A stretch of DNA of 64,000 nucleotides from NCBI GenBank assembly GCA_963924555.1, contig OZ004592.1, forward strand, positions 434,001-498,000. The letters are read 5' to 3'. Position numbers and translations under genes: made by a program. Below are positions 25,271 to 37,997 of the stretch, piece after piece. The notes beneath the pieces were generated by a model. It did no database searches. It had not been told where the DNA came from and saw only the letters and a list, made by a program, of their open reading frames with translations. Each line of letters starts with the position of its first letter. Position 1 is the first letter of the stretch. Source of the DNA: Crambe crambe. Its lineage: Eukaryota; Porifera; Demospongiae; Poecilosclerida; Crambeidae.

Positions 25271-28200
25271 TCAGATTTGTACTAGTTGTCTGGAGATGAT
25301 GGTTTTCAAAAGGTTTCTAAGTTTTTCATCATGACAGTTGTGAATGGTAGTGCTGTCTGGGGTCATTTTCACCAGAGCCTTCCCAGTTAGCTACACAAGT
25401 GTGTGCAGTACGGAAGAGAAGGAACAGTTTTTTGTGTAATTTTAGAGGCATTGATGATGTTAGTATGTAAAACTGACCACTTTCACCGTCTTTATCTCTC
25501 CACTCTCCTCCACACTTATGTCTGTCATGCCATGCTGAGATAACATACATTGCTGAGAACTGAGTCATGCTATATATCCCTTCTAACTTACTTCTCTCAA
25601 GGCTTGGACCACACCCTCCACTGATGGTTTCCCCCAGAACTGCTTTCCATAAGGTATGGGGTGTGGCTGTAATACATGCTTATTGTTATTGGTGCTGAGC
25701 ATGCCCGAAAATGATGTCATGGAAACGCCAGGCTGAACCTCTTGTGGAAGCAGATTTCCTGCAAGCTTCATCAATAAAATGGCAAGTTAAAAACAAAAAC
25801 AAAAACAAAAAAAAAAGATTATCAGACTCATCTCACCTCAGGAGAAATTTGGACACGTTCAAACTGTTCCTTTATTGGAATCTTTACTCCCTTCCCTCGT
25901 TGAATTCCGTAGTAAGGCATTTCCTGCAAAAATTATGTGTCTCATGTCATGTGATTTGTGTTTTATGTAGATCCTAGTCATGTGACAGTTCCTAGTCACG
26001 TGACAACTCACTGGTTGAAGACACAAATTCTCCTTCTGTGTATGTGCAGTAGATGGAAGGTAAGTCTCGTCGGTGACCATACACTGAGGCTAGAGTCCAG
26101 ACAAGGAGGGAGATGAAAGCACACGGCTCAAGATAGTCAGTCAGCTAGGGTACTCACTGCTAGTTCCTTGAGAAGGTTGTTGGCCACAAAGAAGTTGAGT
26201 CGTGGATCAATAGGAAAATAAAATGCCTACAAAAAAATTATGGATGGGTCAGGTGACTGGTCACATGACCAGCCTCCACTGCACCTTCATATTGAGAGGT
26301 TGATAAGGTGCCAGGGCATGAAGGTGCTCAAAGTCTGGTTCTGTGAAGATGACGGCATTCTTTGAAGAAGACCCCCAAGCCTCCATGAAGTGAACAGCAT
26401 CTCCACAACGCAGGGAGGGGTGTCCAGTGAAAACCACACAGGGAGATTGGTACACAGCCCCCAGATCTCCATGGATGTTGGGAAAGTGCTTAAGTCGACC
26501 ACTGTTGATAAACTATAGAGATGTGATAAGTCATAAGTGAGGGGTGAGGGGTGTGATGAGTGCTGGATAAGAGAGAAAGGTGAGGGTATACGTATAACCT
26601 ACCTCAGAATGTGGGAAGGGAACTTCAGGAAGAAGAACTTTAGATTTTTTGCTATCACATAACCTGCAGGAGAATTATACAGGTGACTGTTACTGAGCAT
26701 GCTCAGTAGGTGCAAAGGACTGACCATTCAGCATAGATGTTTGAGTGAGAGAGAGAGCTCTGTGCCACAGGAGAAATGAAATAGACAGGGGTGGAGCTGA
26801 GACCTGCACTGTCCAGGAAAGACTTGAGACACTCCAGCAAATCGTAGATGACGCCCTGTAGGCAAAATGATTTGAATCAATGGAAGTACCTCTGGAGAAG
26901 ACAGTGACTCACAGTAGGGAAGCAAGGTACCAAAACATTCCCACCATTTTTCAATGTCATAGCTACAGGAAAAGATAAGAGCCATGTTGATTGAATTAAT
27001 GTTGGACTATCTTTTCAGGTTTTACACACCCATTCTCCCGCACAGCTCCCCCAGCATTGTGTCCGGGTTGGCTGAGGGGGCATTGGTGAGACCACAGAGG
27101 ATCATTACATCCGAGGACATTAGCCTCAGGCGCTCCATAGGACATGGGTGAGTTGTAAAGGTGGACGACGAAGACACATAAGTAATCTGGTGAGAAAGGA
27201 CATGGTAAAATGGTCTGTTAAACTTTCTCTTTCACTCTTCCACCCACTTTGTGCTGATCTGTTTCTAGTAACCAATTGCAACTCCCCAGACAGAAACCTG
27301 AGCTGACAGACGTGGCAGTCAAAAGACCATACAGATCCTGCAGTACATCAATCAAATTAACATCAAATGAAAGGGGCAAGTGGTTTATCTCCCCTTACTT
27401 ACCAATTTTTGTGAATAGCTAACAGGCCTGACGTGAGCAATGGCTCTCTGGATATCTGCAGCTCTGCAATTAAGGCGATCGAGGGACAGAAGTTATAAAT
27501 CAGGGAGAGTTAGATATTAGTTGCTAACGTGTAGAGATCTTTCCAGGCCTGGAAATCAGTTGCCTCCTTGAGAGCACCATCAGGTAGTGCACTATAAAGG
27601 TTGAGAGGTTAAAAGTCAAAGGTCGAGAGATCAAAAGTGAAATAGGATGATTGAAGAGTTAAAGATACATGTTCTCAAATACTACGAACACTTTCTTACC
27701 TCCACACCTGGCTGTTTCTCCATTGAGTGGAGCTGTTGCCAGGGTTACGGTGAATATAATTGGCTAGTTCTTCCATCAGCTGTCTATAGAATGGACCAGA
27801 CGACAGCAACCAAATGAGTTAAAAACAAAGCACAGCTTTGAAATACCTTCCAAAATGCATAGTGGGTTCAGTGGCATATATTTTCCCTCTGAAGTTGAGC
27901 TTCTAATTAAAGGAAAGATGGAAAAATTCTTCATTGTGTGGTGGTGATATATGGTTACTTCTGTTAGGAAAGGCAGTGAGAGCATGGAGAAGCAGTTGGA
28001 GATCAGCAAGATGTCAACCGTCGAAAAATCTACCAGTTCATCCTAATATAAAGTACCACTGATCAAGTAATGCTGTAGGACATTGAATATTATCATCTCC
28101 TACTTCAGGAAGACGAATCAGTGGAGAGGAATCAATGAAAACATGTCCTACATTCTCCCGAAACTAGGGAGAGAAATATGACAACCATCAAGTGAGTCTA

Positions 28201-28556
28201 ATAAATAAAGAAGTACCAATTTTGCTGTTTCTTCCACCACTTCTTCCTCGTCAACTTGTTCTCGGGGTTTCCACTGAGGGAGACTCAGCAATTTAGGACT
28301 ATAATAACAGGGTTACTTAGTGAAGGAGGACTAGTGTGGGTGGGTGTGGTATATACCTATAGACAAGTGGGAGGGGAAGGAAATTGAGGAGGACAGACAG
28401 GTCAAGGGCACAGTCCAACATCACTTTGATCCCTGCCATCTGAACCACATAACAGGGTTGCCATGGCTTGCTCCCAAGGCTGAACTGGACACCAGCATAC
28501 AAATATAATCGGTCATTTATAGTATAAAGATTTAGAAATTAACCTACCACTTCCAT
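25271..28556 (-). CDS. INTS9: Integrator complex subunit 9 (INTS9)
   Basis: Inactive metallo-beta-lactamase/beta-CASP partner of INTS11 in the Integrator complex, which cleaves the 3' ends of snRNAs and attenuates Pol II transcripts. It has about 643 residues, against about 658 in human. Twenty-one exons: 28556-28548, 28484-28357, 28298-28217, 28163-28104, 28042-27959, 27902-27847, 27783-27700, 27591-27529, 27463-27403, 27337-27248, 27186-27030, 26962-26913, 26855-26725, 26663-26603, 26512-26285, 26226-26158, 26089-26012, 25923-25836, 25765-25592, 25536-25478 and 25390-25271. Family segments include [96 protein letters not shown] and the C-terminal heterodimerisation region with [10 protein letters not shown]. 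The first exon carries just three codons (M-E-V). Confidence 0.94.
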
Positions 28557-28706
28557 TATGTTATGGTTCTTTGTGATTGACGATCTTTACCCTATTGAAA
28601 ATTGTTTTACAAAACAATGGAAGAGGACTGATAATGATCCTCTCTTTATTATAACTCGCTGAGCATGTCAGGCGGACAGACAGTCTGAGAGAGACGATTC
28701 TAATAA
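28557..28706. promoter_or_regulatory. Shared promoter region of INTS9 (-) and the large GNAT-like gene (+)
   Basis: Only 150 bases lie between the two divergent start codons. The stretch is A/T-rich at its INTS9 side (TTATTATAACTC) and holds no other feature that I recognise. Confidence 0.6.
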
Positions 28707-30838
28707 ATGGCTAACACTAGCGAAAGGACAAATCCCAGTGAACAGCCACGCCTCCCTGAGGTGTGTTTAGGCTGGTCTGACTTCAAGTGGTCCTTGGAAA
28801 AACTGAGACACAACCCTTATGGCAAGACAAGTAGAGAAAGGTAATGTCTAGGAAAAAAAAAAAAGAAGAAGAAGAAAAAAGAAATAGAAAGAAAAAAACT
28901 GCCGAAACCCGGGATCGAACCAGGGACCTTTAGATCTTCAGTCTAACGCTCTCCCAGCTGAGCTATTTCGGCACCACACTTGAATGGCTCTTAAAATTGA
29001 GATGTATTCTAGTAACCTCCTCTTATAGTAATGGTTTGTTCATTTGCAGGGATTGGTTCCGTGTGAACCCACTGGAGATTGTTCTCTTAGGCACTCAGTC
29101 CCTTAACAATAATCCTGCCACCAAAGATGTAAGAATGTTGGGATAATGATTGTACAAGTCTAAATTGCATTGATGATTTTTTCAGAATGGTACCATGGTA
29201 TTAGTAATGGCTTCACTTAGGGATGAGATGGCATTACGACCACGGTACTGGGAGAGGTTATTGGAAGTCCTCTTCCACACGATGGAAGGTAAAGAAGTTC
29301 CTCCATCCATTTTGCAAGTGAGTTTTCATTTCAAAAAGAACAGGATTTGATTCATTTTCTGTCCCCCCATGATAGAGATGTATCTCATCTTTGATGAGTT
29401 TGTGGAAGGTGTTGGAAAACTTTCCTGAGTAATGGAGCACATCGTTGGCAAGGAGATAAAGTGTTAATAAGCATAATTATATTCCATTAGATTCAAGCCC
29501 AGTATGTATGCAAGAACCATTGCTCACTTCGAAATTGTTAAGACTGCGATTACCGACCAAGAAAAGTATCTTGGTGTACCTCTCAGGTGTGTGAACTTGT
29601 ATAGCTCTTTATGGAGCGTGGGTGACTTACTCACATTTAATATATGCATAGCTCAGAGCTGCAAAACTTTCTCAATAATCTGAAGGACTTGGCGTCTTCT
29701 TCTCTCGAGTCGTGCAGCTCACTTGCAGACTCAAAGGATATCTTGCAGTGTCTCTGTCAGGAGGTTTGCAGTGGACATGAAATCTCTCTTGAGCTCAGCA
29801 TACAGGTCAGATATTCCACTAAATATTCCAGCTGGCAACTGTGATAGATTTGCACTCCACAGGTGAATATGATTCTCAAATGCCCCAGGAAGAAATTCAA
29901 CGAGATTTACTTCCATCAGAGCCAATCAAAGTGAGTCAATGAAAGCTGAGCAGCAATTGGGAACACAGTGCGAATGATTATTTGTCAATGTTATAGTTTC
30001 CAGAAGCTTGTCTCTACCATCAAATTGTGTACAGCAAACAGTTCTTCAGCTTTATCCAAACTAATGTGCATTCTTCAGGTTATAAATCTTAGTTATAACT
30101 AATCAGTGTCTCTTATTCCTTCCGATCCATATACAGCTGCTTGTTGTGAGGAGTAGCACCCCTTCAGAAGAGATGAACATGGCTACCTCCGACACACCCA
30201 GTACATCATTGGCTACCTCCGACACACCTAGTACATCAGTGGAGTTCTCCTCCAACTTTGATGCTCCCAAAGATGGTGTGGAAGAAATGGAAGAAGCCAT
30301 CACTTCTAGACAAGGGGCAGTTCCTCTGACTAAAACTCCACTCGAAGAGTTATTTGATTCTCTCACATCCACTTTCATCCAGGTATGATTTTCATAACTT
30401 GGGATCATTTTAGCTCACCCTACCCGATCCAGTTGAAGGAGTTTTTAGCACCCCACCAATCTGACCTATGTGATGTTTCTGATGAGGTCCTCCATCTGGC
30501 ACAAGTGATATTGGCTTACAAGCCTCTTAGTGATTCAATTGCAGAAGCCGCTTTGTTTTTCCATAATCCTATGACTCTACTCCTGTCCTACTCAACAGAA
30601 GGTAGTCCTAGTTGTATCCCTAGCTCTAGCCCTAGCCCTAGCCCTAGCCCTATCCCTAGCCCTAGGCCTAGCTCTAGCCCTAGCCATAGCCCTAGGCCTC
30701 CTGTCCAACTCAATAGAAGGTGTGGGTGCAGAGTTATGACATCATTATACAACACAAATTTTTTTGCTGTTTTTTTTTTTTTTTTTTTTTTTTTTGCAAA
30801 ACATGAAAATATCTTTCCCTAGTGAGAATTTCCTCTAT

Positions 30839-30877
<39 letters not shown>

Positions 30878-33800
30878 CTTATTTTATTAGGTTACTTGAC
30901 AGACTCTCCCAATGAATTCTTGATTGAGCTGCTACGATTCATCTCCTCTCTCATAGAGGAAGGCACTCCTCCTCTCCAAGCACTCCAGATAAACTTGCCT
31001 AACCTGTTTGGTCCAGCCTTTGGCATCCAACATCACAAGATCTCCTGTAAACTCCTGGAATATGGGTACCTAGCAACCTGCTCCCAGCATCAGTAAGAAT
31101 TATCCTCTATAGAAATTTTGATCTGATGTGTTAGCTCTTTTGTATTCACAGGAAATCTCTTCTCACTGAAGGGTTGAAGTTCCTGATGAAAGTATTTCAT
31201 CTCTTCCGGCCTATTGATGTTGTTCGGGGAGAAGAGAGAGCAAGAAGACTGCGAGTAGAGGCTGTGGAAATCAGCACTTCCCTCCTGGAAGACCTTATTC
31301 TCTCATTACCACTTGGAGGAGAGAGTCTCTTGGAAGAAGAAAATGGAAATGAAGGAGGTCCTCATGCTTCCAAGATGGTCTCTGAAGCTTCTTTGAGGGA
31401 ACTGGAATTTGGTTTCTCTCAGATAGAACTGGCAAGTGACGCAGAGAGAGAAGCGGATAAGGATCTTCGATTTCATATTTTGCTGCATCTCCTGGAATTG
31501 GCTTGTGCAATGGTGAGAGAGATGGAAGATGAAAAGTCTGTCATTTACTCCAAACATTTGCAATAATGACAGATAAGGAATGGTGACAATATATCGTTTC
31601 TCTATGCCAGCTGTCTCCCTAAACTCTTAGCCACTCCAAAAGAACCCACTCATTACAATCAACATAAACTATCAAAGTAAGCAGTGTATGCAACTCAGTA
31701 GGATCATGTGAGCGTCATGTGATAATGATGCAGGTTTTTTGGAGAAGAGCCACCTGCACCTAGTAGTGGTATATCATGGAATGTCGACATTAAAAAGGTA
31801 TGTACTGAGGCAGGCCCACTGTTCCTTTTCTCCCAAAAAGTGGGCCTGGGTACGAACGAGGCTGGTACCAGTCTATTCACAATTCTTTAGTGTGTTTGAT
31901 ACATGCATGCATACATACATACATACATACATACAGCTTGCTGTGCTAATTCTGGAACTGAGCACTTTATGTTTGAAGAATGGTGCCACCTCACCTTTCC
32001 AACTCTGTGGAATAGTTGTCCCAAAACTGGTAGCTAAGTACTTCCTCTTTCATTTATAGTCACTCTAATTTGGTTGTTGTTTTTTTAAAGATCAAGAACC
32101 TTAACAACATGCATTTTGCTGATGACGAAAAACTTTCCATCACCATGGAGATACTGAAGACCACCCAGGAGATGCTGGAGACTGGTCACGACATAGAACA
32201 CTTCATTTCCTACGGCATTGACCTGATGTCCCAACTCTTGCCCCCTACTGCATCCAGCGAAGAGCTGACGTGAGTGAGTGTGGTGTTAAGTCAGTGACTG
32301 TTATCAAAATGACTAACAATATCGTATAGAGAGTTCCTTAGTCAGATGGCCGGCCATTTTGTGACTTCTAACCAAGGTGCACTTCTCTACTTGATTAAGG
32401 TTATCTTTCTCACTCAGTTACTGGTCCAGGAGTTTGCATGTTGAGCATCATCATCCTTTCCACAGAATTCCTGCAGTTTCATGTTGAAGGCTTTCACTGA
32501 TGAAGCTGATGAAATTCGTGAATTGTTTCGAGTTCTCCTCTTCAAGGGCAAACGAGATGTAAGGAGTGCGCTTTTTTGGATGTAATTTTCCTCCCCTTTG
32601 CTTTCATGTCTCTCCCCTCTTCCTCTTCCTCCTCCCCCTCCCCTCACACCTCCCCTCCCCTCACACCCCTCCTCTCCCTCACATTCCCCCCCCCCCCTTC
32701 CCCCTTTGCATTACCAACTTTCTCTGATAGGAAATACGGTTCATATTCAAAATATGCAACCAGCAGTTGGCAGGGGAACAGTACAGGATCCTGAGGCAAT
32801 ATCTCTATGGATACGCATCTGGAAAACTCAACCACAGACAGATGACTGCCCTCTGTGAGGTAAAGTGAAGAAGTACCTCTTCTTCTTTCTGGTGTGACCT
32901 TAGATTCTCTCTTGTATACAGCTGCTGATCAGTGCCATGGACATTGCTAGATTTCGTAAAGCTGTCAGGGAGGTCATTAGCAATGTGGAGGAAGAAGACA
33001 TGGCAGTGTTGAAGGAGAGAGAGAACATGGAGATGGCCGTTCTCACCAAACTTATCTCCCCATGTCTGGCAAAAGTGGAAAATGCTCTCCAAAGTAACAT
33101 GTGCGTACATGCAGGGGCTAATTAGGGTTAAATAAAGGAGTCAAATGCAGGGGGTAATTAGGGTTAAATTGGGTTAAATGCAGGGGCTAAATAGAGTTAA
33201 ATGCAGGGGCTGAATGCAGTTAAGGTGAAGGTCATTTCCATTGCACAATCATTGTTGCAGATTCAAGAAAGAGGTTTGGGAGAATGCTTCATTGCAACTC
33301 TCAAGAATTGCTCTCTTTAGGTAAGCTTCTAGTCATCAGTAGAGCTACTCGTTATTGTATTATTTCAGGACTTTATTCCAGAGTGAGTTTCACACTTTCA
33401 GTGAGTATTCTGAGGACGAGATGTTGGCTGCTTTTCAACGGTTACTTTATGACAAACAGTTTAGTGCGTTCAATAGAGTGAGAATTCTTTATCCACACAC
33501 AGTAAATTTCCTGATGATGTCCTCTCGTGTGAAGACACGATGCAGCTCCTCTCCCTGTCTGCCACCAGGATTGAGCACATGCAGGTTGCTTAGCTACATA
33601 ACTTATTAACTTGCCCACCCTTTACCTCAATCGATCATTCCCGTGCATGCCAGACACCAAGGTATGACTCTCTAAAGAAGTTGCTGTCAAGTTTTCTCTG
33701 CCAGTTTCTTGCCTTTGATGTGGGAACTGAAGAGCTTTCAGGCAGTGCCAGTGAACAGGAGAGCCGGTCTCTTGCTCCACTTACAGTGAGAATGAAACAG

Positions 33801-36800
33801 CTGCAAAACTACATGGACGACCTTCCTCGTAACAAGGAGGACAAGGAGAGATTGTTAACATGTGGGTACAACAAAGATATTTGGAGTGAGGTATGGAGGG
33901 AGATGAAAAAGACATACACACTTGATATTTCTTTCCTTCCTTATCATAGAGAGTGTTAATCACTGTGAGAACTGATGGCTCTCTCAGTTTGGAGGAGAAT
34001 ATGCGACAAAACCTCTTGGCTTGCTACACTGAGTTTGCAGACATCCTCAAACAAATGGCCATCACTCATGTGAGCTCCTTATCAGGTCATGTGACAGTCA
34101 TATGAATGTGATGTATAGGTTTCAGTGGATGGAGAGATGATAAAAGTTGTGGATCTCTTCACAGACCAGCTTTCTCTTGTTGATCTCAAAGTAAGAAAGT
34201 GTTGGTTGTGATGACAACTGAAATGGCATTTTTTTTCTCCATTTATTCTGGAAGGGTCGGAGAGCTATAGCTGTGCGTGTGATAGACCAGCGAAGGGGGG
34301 GAGAAACAATCCGGGGTCATTTCTATGAGCGAAAAGCTGCTCTTCTGGCAAAGGAGGACCAGATTGAGGCTGAATTCGAGAAAATGGTGTGAATAATTAT
34401 AAAGGCCAGAACCTTTTTATAGACCAGTAGCACTCAAATGTGAATCTAACCATTCAGCATGATGCCTAGATTCACTCACTTTTGACCGTTAATTTTTCAG
34501 AAATTTACAAAGTCTATAGGCTTGGTGGGGAGGGGGGGGGGGGGGGGGGGGGGTGGGAAATGGCCAAATTTTTCACAAGACCAATAGCATTCAAATGTGC
34601 AATCAGCAGATTCACTTTTGACTACATCGGTCACAAAAAATTTTCACCAAGCCTAATGACTTGGAAAAATGTTACGAGAGAGACCAATAATACAAAATGT
34701 GGATCTAACCATTCGGCATGATGCCTAGATTCACTCACTTTTGACTGTTAAAAACTAAATCAGTCACAAAAAGTATATATTATAGACTTGGGGGAAAATG
34801 GCCAAATTTTTTATGCATGTCCCATCTTGTTGTACACAGGTCACGGCTGCAATCAAACCCAAGACATTCACTGCAGCTCTGAACACTGGATTCTTTGACT
34901 GTTCCAGGTGAAACATGCAGGCAATAGTCACATGATTAACAATCACATGATCAGTCACATGATCAATAGTCATATGATGTGTAATTCTGTAGGTGTTGTG
35001 GTCCCAAGATAATCGGCTGCTATGCACCCAGTGGGGAACACTGTGAGAGACCATTGGAGGTGTGGTTGGACCTGACGTCTCTTCTTGATTGGTTGGTTAA
35101 AACATACCCTTTGTTATCCAGATTGGAATGAGATGTGACAGTGCTATGGCTTCCATATACGATGAAGCTGAACAGGAGATAGAAAATGCGGAAATGTTGT
35201 TCACTGAGGAAGGTGTCTTTCTGTTCAAGGCTTATACTAATGGCCATCCCTACAACACTTCCCAAGTGTGGCTCCAGCTCTTTGCGGCCATGTTAAAGGA
35301 GGAGTCCTCTTCCTCGAGCAGTCTGGTCCCAGCAATCATCATCCCCAGGGGCTACCCCAACCAGCGGACATGGGAGGCCCTCAGGAGGATCCAGTCTGTT
35401 GAAATGACTGGGAGTTTACTCACATGTCGACCTGATTTCTCTCCCGAGTGGAGGTCCTACTATGACCATAGGTACATACTTCATGAAATTTGGTTCCATG
35501 TGACATCTCATTTAAGTTTGGTTCCAAATGAGTGTGAAGTTTGAAATGCTATTTAAATTCCAGACCAGAACGAGTTCAGATTGGAACTGATATGATCCTC
35601 CATTGCAACTTCTCAGTGAATGCTGACCAATCACGACCCACACTTCAAAGACAGCGTTCAAAATTCACCAAGGTGTGCCTCCTTAGTCTCGGTTCCATTC
35701 CATTGCCATAGTAACCATTACACTTTCCCACTTGAAAGGACCTTGCTGGGATAATCTTTGAAGACGTCATGCAAGACTTGCTGTCAAATGATTGGCTGAA
35801 GCAGTTTAGGTGCGATGGTAATATTAGGGGAGAGAGAGAGGAGGGATCACCCATAGTGATGCATGAGCCAAGTCTCTTTCTCCACTTAAAGGACATGTGG
35901 GGATAAAGTCTACATGAACTTCTTTTATGGCACAAGAGAAGACACTTTTCACTCCACCTTCCTCCTTGGCTCAGTGACTACTTCCATACATTGTATCTCT
36001 TTTTTCTTTTTCTTTCTTTGCTGTTATACTTTTAAAGGTTTCTTGGCAAAGTGATGTCGCAGTACATCAGTGTGTGTGTAGGAAAGGGAGAGGGAGAGAG
36101 CAAGCTCTTCTCCGCTGGGTTTGACTACAAGAGATGGACCAAAACCTTCTCAAAAGCCAAGGATGTGAGTAGCTGTCATGGTTTGTTCTACTTGATTCTA
36201 ACTGGTTCTCTGTGACTCCAGCCTCCTCCTCTCCCAGTTATATTGGCTCTTGGCAGTCTGAAAGAGGGTCTACCCACTAAGGAGGCCATTGTTGGTCATT
36301 TGGTGGAGTTTCTGGATGAGGGGATCCTGAAGTGGTGTGCTGGAGTGGATCTAGTGGAGTTGTGTGTCAGCAGTCATAAGCAGCTACTAGAGCTAAAGGC
36401 ATGCCAAAATAATATATAGAAGTAGCTGGTTGGAATAGCAGGTCCTGTCAATGCTCTGGCCATGCAGTAGTTGAACTTTGCACTCATTTTATGACCATGT
36501 TTTTCTACTCTTGCAGCGTTTTCTGGAGATGGGGAAAGGAGTGTTCCACCAGCCTGGGCTGTTGAAGCAGGTAAGGAACGTGCAGTGACAACAGATAGAA
36601 AATCATCCTTCCTAATTAGCTCAGGGACATCCTCGCAAGGTGTACAACAGTGGTGCCAATTCTTTCACTCCCTGAAGCCTTGCAAGAAGAAATCATTCAT
36701 TGGATATTCCAAAATGAAGACAGGTATGGGCCTGAGTGTGAGAGACAGAGAAAACCTCCCCCCCAGTCCCCTGAAGAGAGGAACCCCCGTTAATTAAGAG

Positions 36801-37926
36801 ATGAACTAAAAGAGTGGAACTTCTTATAATAATCAAGAAATGACCTTTCTTTTTCCACAGGGTGTGGCGATACAGAGGAGGAAGAGGTGGACATGAAACT
36901 CTCCAACAGTTCATGAATTTCTTAGGACGACCTCTTCCCGGTTATCCTGTCTCCAATGAGTGCCAACCCTCCGATCAGGAGCACCAAAATACTGACAAGG
37001 GGAGAGTGGACCCGTACGCTGGTGTAGCAGTATTTTGTCTTCCTCACCTGGTCACTATAGAAGGCGCAAAGTTCGATCCCACAACCGTCCAGGTAGGTGT
37101 CAGTCCCTGAGGGATGGAATTAAAGGGTCCTATCATATCGTACTCTAGTATTAGCTCTCTCTTTGGGTCTTTTTTTTAAGTGTCTTGTCTACCTACCTCT
37201 AGGTGGGTCAAATGGTGGCTTATGCAGTTGGAGAGGTACTGCCCTCCAAAGAAGAGGAAGAGGAGGAAGGGACGAGAGGGAAGGAGGGACAAGTTACTCG
37301 ATGGGCACCATTGGATTCTGACTCTTGCTATGAGGTTGTCACCACTTGGGTCCATCCTAACTACCGTGGACTCAACCTGAGTGTCCAGATGTACCTCATG
37401 ATTGTTCAACAAGGTAGCCATAAACGTCCGACCTCCCCCCTCTAACTGCAGCCCCTGTTCATCTAATGATGTAATGATGTCAGACCTTCCCCTTTCTTCT
37501 GCAGCCCCTGCTCATCTGATGATGTGCGACCTTTTGGAAGGCAGTGTGGAGCGCATTATTCACAGCAGTTGGATCTTGCAGTTGCTGGACAGGATGAGAG
37601 TGAGTGGGTTCATACTACAGAAGAGACAACAGTCCTATACAGTGCTCACACAGGTAAGTGGGAAGTTAGAGAATCCTCTTCCTCCTCTCTGTCTGTTTGT
37701 GTGGAGTAATTTATGCACTTATCCTCTTGTCTTCCTGTAGGCAGGGGGAACTGAGCAGTTTGAACAGGTGGTGATCAGCAGTCATCGGTTACGTGTGGCA
37801 TTGAGCCTGTACGGAGCTGCTTTGTGGGTCAAAACCCACCCAAAAGCCACATCCTTCTTCACCATAGCAACAGCAACTGCCCTGCCTATTATCTTGTATG
37901 CCATGTTAAAACTAAGACACAACTGA
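28707..37926 (+). CDS. Large uncharacterised protein with C-terminal GNAT-like domain and membrane tail
   Basis: Not recognised. About 1,820 residues in roughly 40 exons, starting MANTSERTNPSEQPRL. Clear exons include 28707-28840, 29050-29128, 29186-29317, 29376-29428, 29491-29586, 29652-29805, 29863-29930, 29997-30078, 30137-30382, 30433-30601, 30891-31092, 32091-32269, 32923-33099, 33654-33890, 33951-34070, 34256-34387, 35125-35471, 35891-35972, 36063-36164, 36222-36398, 36517-36570, 36620-36723, 36860-37092, 37202-37412, 37505-37653 and 37741-37926. The first 1,300 or so residues look helical, without a known domain. Near the end, GQMVAYAVGEVLP followed by SCYEVVTTWVHPNYRGLNLS resembles GNAT beta4, beta5 and the acetyl-CoA loop. 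The extreme C-terminus is a hydrophobic stretch (TIATATALPIILYAMLKL), perhaps a tail anchor. Junctions at about 31,540, 33,478-33,544 and 35,972-36,063 are uncertain, and one intron appears to start with GC (36399). Confidence 0.6.
28900..28972 (-). tRNA. tRNA-Phe (GAA)
   Basis: Complete cloverleaf on the minus strand. The acceptor stem is GCCGAAA paired with TTTCGGC; A box TAGCTCAGCTGG; anticodon loop CTGAAGA with anticodon GAA; T arm with GGTTCGATCC. A run of T follows the 3' end on the minus strand, as expected for a Pol III terminator. It lies in intron 1 of the large plus-strand gene, antisense to it. Confidence 0.96.
30600..30886. repeat. Low-complexity block: (CTAGCC)n, poly-T, (TTTA)n
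   Basis: Inside one intron of the large gene there is a run of CTAGCC hexamers (30,600-30,705), a T tract (about 30,769-30,796) and TTTA tetramers (about 30,836-30,886). The last directly precedes the next exon's acceptor. Confidence 0.9.
31901..31937. repeat. (ATAC)n microsatellite
   Basis: ATAC tetramers after GCATGC in an intron of the large gene. Confidence 0.9.
33112..33226. repeat. Short minisatellite in intron of the large gene
   Basis: Four or five imperfect copies of a unit of about 28-33 bp, each containing ATGCAGGGGCTAA or GGGTTAAAT. Confidence 0.8.
34410..34810. mobile_element. Two copies of the GTGAATCTA palindromic element
   Basis: Two related blocks contain GTGAATCTAACCATT..ATGCCTAGATTCAC, then TTTTGAC(C/T)GTTAA, TCTATAGG or ATAGACTTGG, and AATGGCCAAATTTTT. 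A pure G tract (about 34,530-34,552) splits the first copy. The order of blocks is the reverse complement of that at 1,030-1,290. All of it lies in one intron of the large gene. Confidence 0.65.
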
Positions 37927-37997
37927 AATTTTTAAGCCACATAATTTTTTATATATTTTTAATTTTATTTTATTTTTACTACCCTGAATTATAGTGT

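Noticed and set aside
30600-30705. Telomere-like hexamer array
   Set aside because: The unit is CTAGCC, not CCCTAA; it is a short intronic microsatellite.
34530-34552. Pure G tract as a possible assembly gap
   Set aside because: It may be a sequencing error zone, but it lies within a repeat element in an intron and has no coding effect.
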